In this document: positions 1 through 4,372 of the stretch, piece after piece
How positions within the stretch are numbered: position 1 is the first letter of the stretch
Layout of the letters: each line of letters opens with the position of its first letter
NCBI GenBank assembly: GCA_026988195.1
Contig: JALSLS010000293.1
Coordinates: 1 to 13,667 of the forward strand
Source: Methylomonas sp.
GTDB taxonomy: Bacteria; Pseudomonadota; Gammaproteobacteria; Methylococcales; Methylomonadaceae
Direction: 5' to 3'
Length of the DNA stretch: 13,667 bases
Notes under the pieces: model-generated
What the model was told of the DNA's origin: nothing
Seen by the model: only the letters and a program-made list of their open reading frames with translations
The model's database searches: none
Position numbers and translations under genes: made by a program

Positions 1-2
1 CT

Positions 3-869
3 AGACAGGCAGAGCAAGCACTAAAATCTTCAAGAAATGAACATACCAACTTTACTTTGTTTTCAGAAATCAAAGAGGATAATCCATACTCAAGAAAAAC
101 TTTACCAAGACATGAGTTAAGAGAGATCTTACAAAAAGCCGTTGATGATGATCACCTACCTATTCACTTCCAACCTATTTATGACCTAAAAGATGGCAAA
201 CTAAAAGCATTAGAATTACTCATTCGTGTTGAATCAGAAGAACACGGTTTACTTTTGCCTGGTCAATTTTTAGAGCAAGCCCAATCTTATGGGTTATTAA
301 CATTACTTACCCAAGTTTGCGTAAATATGGTTGCAAAGTGTTATGACCAACTCCCTGATGTAACCATCAATATTAACGTTCCTCCTTATATGTTGAAAAA
401 TTTGCAAGTACTTAACAGGTTTATAGCTTGTTTTGAAAAAGCAAAATTACCTATGAATAATTTTTGTATTGAAGTAACAGAAGATGGCGATATACCAACC
501 GATCAGCTAATTCCTGCGATCAAGTTATTAAAATATCAAGGCTTTAAAATTGCAATGGATGATTTTGGTACTGGTTATTCTTCTTTATCCCGTTTATCGG
601 TGCTACCCGTTGATGTAGTTAAAATAGACCGTAGCTTGCTTCTAGCAGCCTCAGATGGAAATAAAAGCATTTTAGAAAGCGCTATAACTCTTACAAAACG
701 ATTAGGAGCCACAACGGTTGTGGAAGGTGTTGAAACACTTGAACAGCTGTCATTAATTAGACAATTAGGCGCTGACTCTGTACAAGGTTTTTTACTATCA
801 AGGCCTGTAAATATCAGTAAAGCATCACTTTTATCATTAAATGCAACTGATATTCTTCCCCAATTTTAG
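3..869 (+). CDS. GGDEF/EAL-type cyclic-di-GMP phosphodiesterase, 3' part only (5' truncated by window edge)
   Basis: The reading frame is open to the window edge, so the true start lies upstream; the TTG at 57 is only an internal codon. The first residues (RQAEQALKSSRNE) resemble the end of a GGDEF domain. A full EAL domain follows. Numbering from the codon at 57, the residues known to bind metal and substrate in EAL enzymes are all present: Glu53 (ELL in place of EAL), Asn107 (ININ), Glu139 (IEVTE), Asp168-Asp169 (DDFGTGYSSL), Lys189 (KID), Glu223 (VEGVET) and Gln243 (VQGF). It should therefore hydrolyse c-di-GMP to pGpG in the cytoplasm, lowering the second messenger that controls biofilm and motility. 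Whether the upstream GGDEF half is active, and what sensor precedes it, cannot be seen. It is the only plus-strand gene of any length here and converges on the minus-strand genes. Confidence 0.93.
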   Translation, partial: RQAEQALKSSRNEHTNFTLFSEIKEDNPYSRKTLPRHELREILQKAVDDDHLPIHFQPIYDLKDGKLKALELLIRVESEEHGLLLPGQFLEQAQSYGLLTLLTQVCVNMVAKCYDQLPDVTININVPPYMLKNLQVLNRFIACFEKAKLPMNNFCIEVTEDGDIPTDQLIPAIKLLKYQGFKIAMDDFGTGYSSLSRLSVLPVDVVKIDRSLLLAASDGNKSILESAITLTKRLGATTVVEGVETLEQLSLIRQLGADSVQGFLLSRPVNISKASLLSLNATDILPQF

Positions 870-885
870 TTAGACCTTAACCCAT

Positions 886-919
886 TGGAGTGTCTCCATT
901 TTAACGGATACTTTTTATC
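886..919 (+). repeat. Candidate left terminal end of the IS3-family relic; also a short hairpin
   Basis: TGGAG-TGT-CTCCA (886-898) followed by TTTT lies 16 bp after the phosphodiesterase stop codon. It begins with TG, as IS3-family ends usually do, and runs into AACGGATAC, 8 bp before the orfA start. It could equally serve as a weak terminator for the upstream gene, since it is a 5-bp stem with a T run. No matching right end was found downstream, so the terminal-repeat call rests on position and general form only. Confidence 0.4.
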
Positions 920-926
920 ATTAAAA

Positions 927-1233
927 ATGAGAGGTTTTCATGGGACTGATTTTAAATCAGAAGCAATCTCTTTAGCAATTAAAAGTCATCAATCACATCA
1001 CGAGATCGCCTTAGACTTAGGTATTAACCCCCCTTACATTTCGTAACTGGATAAGTGAGGTAATGATGACAGGCAACTCAAAAGTCAATAAAACACCCAA
1101 GAAGTCACAAACTGACTTAGAAAAAGAACTTCTAGCGATGAAAAAAGAGTTAGCATTTCGTCAAGAGGAGATAGAAATCCTAAAAAAGGCGGCGGTTTTA
1201 AATAAGAGATATGAACTACGGTATTTTACATAA
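927..1233 (+). pseudogene. IS3-family transposase OrfA remnant, frameshifted; orfB absent
   Basis: From ATG 927 the frame gives MRGFHGTDFKSEAISLAI followed by HEIALDLGINP, the helix-turn-helix pattern of IS3/IS911-type OrfA, and then stops at 1044-1046. Removing one C from the six-C run at 1028-1033 restores LGINPLTFRNWISEV and about 60 further residues. These end in a helical, lysine- and glutamate-rich stretch with EIEILKKAAV, the leucine-zipper end of OrfA. The natural partner orfB, which carries the DDE catalytic domain, is missing: within a few codons of ILKKAAV the sequence becomes an unrelated palindrome. The element can no longer transpose by itself. The C-run indel is a mutation or a sequencing error, not the A-rich programmed frameshift site that IS3 elements use between orfA and orfB. 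Confidence 0.85.
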
Positions 1234-1260
1234 GATTTTTTATCTTTGTACCTAATACCG
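1219..1260. repeat. Imperfect 42-bp palindrome (hairpin) at the broken end of the IS relic
   Basis: Left arm CGGTATT (1219-1225), TACA (1227-1230), AAGAT (1232-1236); loop TTTTT; right arm ATCTT (1242-1246), TGTA (1247-1250), AATACCG (1254-1260). This gives 16 paired bases with bulges of one, one and three bases. It supplies the last codons of the orfA frame and sits between the two convergent transcription units. It may be a bidirectional terminator, or a small palindromic repeat at the point where the IS was cut. Confidence 0.6.
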
Positions 1261-1281
1261 AACCCATGTGTATACAGTTTT

Positions 1282-1735
1282 TTAGTTCATTAGCATGACA
1301 GGCTCGTTGATGAACGAATGATCTCTATATGAATTATCTTTAGCTCTAAAAGTCATTCGCTTTGTTTGAATGAAGCCATAATGAACTCCGCTCTTTATTG
1401 CTTTTTTACTTTCATTACTAACTATTGACTCATTATCTTGTGCTTTAAGATAATTTAACAGCCGACCACTCCATTGAAGCGAATAAATAAACAAATAACT
1501 CAACTGAATCATCTGGAGAGGCCAAATAAACTTCATCAGTATCAATATAATAATAGGTTTCCTATTGGGTCTACATTTGGAGCTTTCTCAAATTCTTCTA
1601 AATGCACATCAGCTATAAAATTCAGTATCGGACCACTGGAGGAAACTAAGAAATCAGCAGGATAGTCAACTGAAAAATAGTTTCCATTATAGCGTTTTAG
1701 CCCCTCTGCTAATACAGTTTGAGTTAACTGACTAT
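1282..1735 (-). pseudogene. Downstream half of a disrupted gene, unknown function, in two shifted frames
   Basis: Reading the minus strand from 1735, one frame gives LDSQLTQTVLAEGLKRYNGN, then YFSVDYPADFLVSSSG, up to DPIGNLLLY, and stops near 1541. A second frame carries on with IDTDEVYLASPDDSVELFV. After removal of one copy of a 4-bp tandem repeat (TTTA TTTA, plus strand near 1483-1490) it reads VYSLQWSGRLLNYL and runs to a TAA at 1282-1284. The joined text looks like one globular protein. YFSVDYPADF and the SPDDSVELFVYS pattern resemble small exported proteins of unknown function, though I cannot name a family. There is no own start codon or ribosome site. It follows directly, in a shifted frame, from the exported protein encoded at 1736-2182 and was probably its C-terminal half. 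The TTG-started frame at 1282-1545 is not a gene by itself. Confidence 0.7.
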
Positions 1736-2182
1736 CTAGACTTTTGATCTGCTTTTTTGCAATGGAATAGTCTTAATAATCTTTAATGCCGTCCATTTTC
1801 TTATTCTGTTTTCCTCTAATACGGATTGCTTTGCCCAGTCACTATATTCAAACTTAACTTGGATTTGGCTACCTTTCTTAAGCATATTTTCATTTAGTGA
1901 TACTGGCAAAAAGATATTTTCATTTGTAATAACCCCTTTTTTATTTATTTTTTTTCCATGACCTCTACAGCTAAAAGTATGTTCATGAATGAAAATATCA
2001 GCAGTAACGTACGTTTCTGCATTGGTCGCATCTGTGATGCTTTCAGATATTTCTGATTGAATAGTAATCGAACCAATGCACTCTAACCAGTACGAAGCTG
2101 CTACATTAGCTGAGAATAAAAGCATATAAATAACAAAAGAAAATATAAGTAACTTATGTAGTTTATCTATTTTATATATCAT
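1736..2182 (-). CDS. Small exported protein of unknown function; probably the N-terminal part of a frameshifted longer protein
   Basis: The start is set at ATG 2182 (MIYKIDKLHK), with a weak GGA about 8 nt upstream. The TTG at 2194 is in frame but has no ribosome site. A basic N-terminus and the hydrophobic run LLIFSFVIYMLLFSANVAAS form a signal peptide or membrane anchor. The mature part (YWLECIGSI onward) is beta-rich, with two cysteines (WLEC and FSCRGHGKK) that could form a disulfide in the periplasm. It ends RKWTALKIIKTIPLQKSRSKV at a TAG at 1736. The last residues come after a six-base A run (plus-strand T run 1753-1758). One extra A would change the end to LQKKQIKSLDSQLTQ and join it to the downstream fragment. 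I therefore think the present stop is secondary, and that the ancestral protein was about 300 residues. Function unknown. Confidence 0.6.
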   Translation of the reverse strand: MIYKIDKLHKLLIFSFVIYMLLFSANVAASYWLECIGSITIQSEISESITDATNAETYVTADIFIHEHTFSCRGHGKKINKKGVITNENIFLPVSLNENMLKKGSQIQVKFEYSDWAKQSVLEENRIRKWTALKIIKTIPLQKSRSKV

Positions 2183-2248
2183 CACATTTTCCAAGTATTT
2201 TCATTTGAAACCTTGCATGAGGTGATTCACGAGTTGAAGTGATTAATA

Positions 2249-2271
2249 CTCCATTTCAATTTTCCCTCCTT
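2249..2271 (-). promoter_or_regulatory. Strong Shine-Dalgarno sequence with no substantial gene behind it
   Basis: On the minus strand AAGGAGG (2271-2265) lies 9 nt after the stop codon of the 246-residue gene. It is followed 5 nt later by TTG and 10 nt later by ATG. The ATG frame gives only MEY before a stop; the TTG frame gives about 10 codons. The next real start is roughly 70 nt further on. It could mark a short leader peptide or the abandoned start of the decayed gene. Confidence 0.35.
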
Positions 2272-2280
2272 AGGTTTCTT

Positions 2281-3021
2281 TTAATTTGCCTGTTTCACTC
2301 CTTGGGTTAGGTCCTTCATCTCTCTGTTCTGCTTGTTAAATTTATAAGAATAATCTTCAGGGTTTATTGACAATACAAACTCGACTAAAGTAATTTTCCC
2401 TTTCTCATTCGTTGTAAAAACCAAACCACTATATTTTTTAAAGAACTTTCCTAGAGGTACTACCCACCCATGGCTAACCTTTACTGGTTTAACTATTTTC
2501 TTAAACTTATAAGGGAAAGCCTTATGAAAAGCATTAGCCAGTTGACTTGCTTTTTCTTCAGAATCTAACACAAAATCATCTTTAATTAACTTTAGATAAC
2601 CAGGTAACGTAGATTCAGACCCCTTATTATTAAGGTCTAAGATTTCCCCATCGACTAACGCAATGTACCCAAGTTTTGGTCTTACTTTAAAAATGGACGC
2701 ACTAAATACTTGCAATTCTCCAGCTTCCATCTCAATTTTCTTAATTTCAATTTTTGATATTAATTTCTTTTCAACTGCTGCTTTAACATCTGCTGGTATT
2801 TCTTCAACAACCATTTTAGGCTTTTCAATGATATTATCTGGTAATCCAAACGCTGCTATTGCTGCAGTTACTGCTTTAATATCAGCTGCTTCTTTAACAT
2901 CAGCGGTTGGTACTTTTTCTTCAGCATTTATCGGTAACACCATCAGCGATACAACACAGATAAAAAAAGTATTAATACATAACTTAGGGAAATACTGATT
3001 AATAGTTTGTTTGTTTTTCAT
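2281..3021 (-). CDS. Exported protein of unknown function, 246 aa
   Basis: Start ATG 3021 with a good ribosome site (CAGGAG about 8 nt upstream). Residues 1-33 are a signal peptide: basic start, hydrophobic FFICVVSLMVLPI, then INA before EE. An Ala/Lys/Val-rich region (about 35-90) with a repeated DVKxA pattern (ADVKEAADIKAV, ADVKAAVEKKLI) suggests amphipathic helices. The rest (about 90-235) alternates beta-like and helical stretches. One part reads LGYIALVDGEILDLNN; another, GWVVPLGKFFKKYSGLVFTT, fits a strand-turn-strand core of a small alpha/beta fold. No catalytic motif is visible and I do not recognise the family. It follows the 200-residue exported protein by 91 bp, a gap that contains a palindrome, so the two are probably co-transcribed. 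Likely periplasmic or secreted. Confidence 0.8.
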   Translation of the reverse strand: MKNKQTINQYFPKLCINTFFICVVSLMVLPINAEEKVPTADVKEAADIKAVTAAIAAFGLPDNIIEKPKMVVEEIPADVKAAVEKKLISKIEIKKIEMEAGELQVFSASIFKVRPKLGYIALVDGEILDLNNKGSESTLPGYLKLIKDDFVLDSEEKASQLANAFHKAFPYKFKKIVKPVKVSHGWVVPLGKFFKKYSGLVFTTNEKGKITLVEFVLSINPEDYSYKFNKQNREMKDLTQGVKQAN

Positions 3022-3043
3022 ATTTTAACTCCTGTATATTCAT

Positions 3044-3059
3044 GTCATTCGTGAATGAC
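3044..3059. repeat. Perfect 7-bp inverted repeat between the two small exported-protein genes
   Basis: GTCATTC-GT-GAATGAC lies 23 bp upstream of the 246-residue gene's start codon. No T run follows it on the minus strand, so it is not a typical terminator. An operator, or a hairpin protecting or separating the mRNAs, is possible. Confidence 0.45.
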
Positions 3060-3112
3060 CATAGAAAAAGGGTAATAAAAATAGCGGTTTAACTAAATAA
3101 TAGCTCCTGTGT

Positions 3113-3715
3113 TTACAGAAGAGCTTCTTTAAGTGCGCTCATATCCATTTTCTTTAGATACTCCTCTAAGACAGCACTATCTTCCAAGTTTCTTCCCGTT
3201 AATTTAAGCAATATTTGTCCTGCCAAAAGTAACGTGATTTCTGGTTTATTACCATCCATTTTCTTCATACCTTTTGCTTTTTTATAGCGAAAAGGTTTGG
3301 TATTTTTTTTACTAGCCATCATCGCAGGATTCTTAATCATCATGCTCATGATAGAAAGCATGGGTGAGTTAGTCGTCACCTCAATCGTTACTTTTTCTCT
3401 ATCACGGTGATATTCACGCTTCATACTAGAACCACCACCACCAAACATTGTCATGGCAATATTGCTTCCATTGTTCTGACCTTCTTTGACAATCCAACCT
3501 TCCATAGCCTCAGGTAACAATTTCATGTTTTCTTCCTGATTTAAACTTTCAAGTGCTGCAGTAGCATACTTTAGTTCTTCAACGGCCGTTTTGTAGTCCT
3601 TTTCTTCATAGGCAGTTAACCCAAGTTTGATTTGATCTGTTATTTCATCGGCTATGAGTGGTGAAGCCAAAAGCATTGGTAAAATAACCATTTTCATTAT
3701 TGTCGTTTTATTCAT
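3113..3715 (-). CDS. Exported protein with an N-terminal TPR-like helix pair, 200 aa
   Basis: Start ATG 3715 behind a strong ribosome site (GAGGAG 6 nt upstream). A signal peptide covers residues 1-22 (MVILPMLLASPLIA, cut before DE). Residues 24-60 (KLGLTAYEEKDYKTAVEELK) match one tetratricopeptide-like helical pair. The remainder starts LLPEAMEGWIVKEGQ and has a Gly run (92-95) followed by SSMKREYHRDREKVTIEVTT. A Met-rich segment comes next (PMLSIMSMMIKNPAMM), then basic and hydrophobic stretches ending LEEYLKKMDMSALKEALL. From memory, small exported proteins with this plan (TPR pair, LPEAMEGW, GGG, NPAM) recur in Proteobacteria with no assigned function; I give no family name. It leads a small minus-strand set with the 246-residue gene and the decayed gene, and is separated from the large genes upstream by 657 bp. 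Confidence 0.82.
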   Translation of the reverse strand: MNKTTIMKMVILPMLLASPLIADEITDQIKLGLTAYEEKDYKTAVEELKYATAALESLNQEENMKLLPEAMEGWIVKEGQNNGSNIAMTMFGGGGSSMKREYHRDREKVTIEVTTNSPMLSIMSMMIKNPAMMASKKNTKPFRYKKAKGMKKMDGNKPEITLLLAGQILLKLTGRNLEDSAVLEEYLKKMDMSALKEALL

Positions 3716-3761
3716 AGTAACTCCTCGCTAGTAAGTATTTTTAACCTATAAGTAGTCTGAT

Positions 3762-3788
3762 TTCATAAAGCCGTTAGAAAAGAGTCAA
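3762..3788 (-). promoter_or_regulatory. Possible sigma-70 promoter for the 200-residue exported protein
   Basis: On the minus strand TTGACT (3788-3783) is followed by 15 nt and TATGAA (3767-3762), about 47 nt upstream of the start codon. The -35 is near consensus, but the spacing is short and the -10 weak. TTATAG at 3751-3746 could serve instead with another -35. Confidence 0.3.
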
Positions 3789-3892
3789 ACAAGGGAAGGC
3801 TTCTACTTTTTCATCGCAAAAAAACTCAGTTTATTGTACACAGAATTAAAAACACGACTCTAGTACTTCGTTTAAAGGATTATGGCAAAAGA

Positions 3893-4178
3893 GTGTAACG
3901 AAACGTGAAAGATAGACTAAAAGCTCATAATCCAGGAGATTTTTTCTTTGCCACCCCCCTTCTTTTTCGATGTTTTGTACGCCGTTTTTAATTTCTGAGG
4001 TATACAAAACGTCGAAAAGAGCAAGGCGAGACCATGTTGGAGCATAGCGACGACAACCCAATAGGGTGTATGAAAGGCATAAAAACAAGGGCAAAGAAAT
4101 TAAGACGGTTTTAAGTCAATTTATTAAATTATGGCTATCCTATATTTTAAGTATAGAGTCTAAGTGTAACGAAGCGTG
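3893..4178. repeat. 15-bp direct repeat (14 of 15 identical) flanking the stem-loop region
   Basis: GTGTAACGAAACGTG at 3893-3907 and GTGTAACGAAGCGTG at 4164-4178 are in the same orientation, 271 bp apart. They bracket the long inverted repeat. A TTCGTT at about 3867-3872 is complementary to the AACGAA of the first copy, giving another possible stem. The arrangement would suit the ends or internal repeats of a small non-coding element, or regulator binding sites. Confidence 0.45.
3961..4020. repeat. Long imperfect inverted repeat (stem-loop, about 18 bp stem, 21-nt loop)
   Basis: Left arm TCTTTTTCGATGTTTTGTA (3961-3979) pairs with right arm TACAAAACGTCGAAAAGA (4003-4020), allowing for one bulged T and one G-U pair. 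This leaves about 18 base pairs around a loop of some 20 nt. The arms are too long and well matched to be chance in this sequence. There is no proper T run on either side, so it is not an ordinary terminator. It may be the core of a miniature mobile element or of a structured RNA. Confidence 0.6.
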
Positions 4179-4322
4179 TATAAGAGTATTTTTAAATAGT
4201 CACAAACTGAATCAAAGATACTTACCATGACTGATCCACTAGTAAACAAAATTGCATGATTAATACTTTTTGGCTGTTTACATTTTTCTGTTGATTAAAA
4301 ATGAAATGAAAATCGCAGGTAC

Positions 4323-4351
4323 AAAAGATTTCGAATATTTTCGAGTCTTTT
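4323..4351 (-). terminator. Possible rho-independent terminator behind the 767-residue gene
   Basis: AAAAGA-tt-TCGA-atattt-TCGA-g-TCTTTT forms a 10-pair hairpin with small bulges, 21 nt after the TAG of the large minus-strand operon. The T run is part of the 3' arm when read on the minus strand. It is AT-rich and weak by energy, but its place at the end of the operon supports the call. Confidence 0.4.
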
Positions 4352-4372
4352 ATCGATCAAACTATACGTGAC

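Larger units (their letters stand above)
3716..4372. other. 657-bp gap without a convincing gene, containing inverted and direct repeats
   Basis: No open frame here has a signal peptide, recognisable domain or good ribosome site. The one 82-codon minus frame (3846-4094) is composed mostly of the repeat sequences and has an irregular, cysteine/tryptophan-scattered composition. The gap holds a possible promoter for the 200-residue gene, a stem-loop of 60 bp, a C-rich stretch near 3952-3960, a 15-bp direct repeat on either side of the stem-loop, and a hairpin just behind the 767-residue gene. The part at 3940-4100 looks richer in GC than its surroundings. It may be a non-coding mobile repeat or a structured RNA. 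Confidence 0.55.

Noticed and set aside
886..1260. A complete insertion sequence
   Set aside because: No orfB and no right terminal repeat matching the candidate left end were found downstream.
1474..1665. 63-codon plus-strand frame
   Set aside because: It is antisense to the decayed gene, whose minus-strand segments read as continuous protein; the plus frame has no domain or ribosome site.
1753..1758. Programmed frameshift or transcriptional slippage at the A6 run joining the two halves of the disrupted gene
   Set aside because: Two further indels downstream would also be needed to make the full protein, so regulated recoding at this one site is unlikely; decay or sequencing error is simpler.
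2663..2998. 111-codon plus-strand frame
   Set aside because: It is antisense to the 246-residue exported protein, which has a signal peptide and ribosome site.
3846..4094. 82-codon minus-strand frame in the gap
   Set aside because: It has no good ribosome site and an irregular composition, and it runs through the stem-loop and one direct repeat, so it is better explained as chance reading of a repeat.
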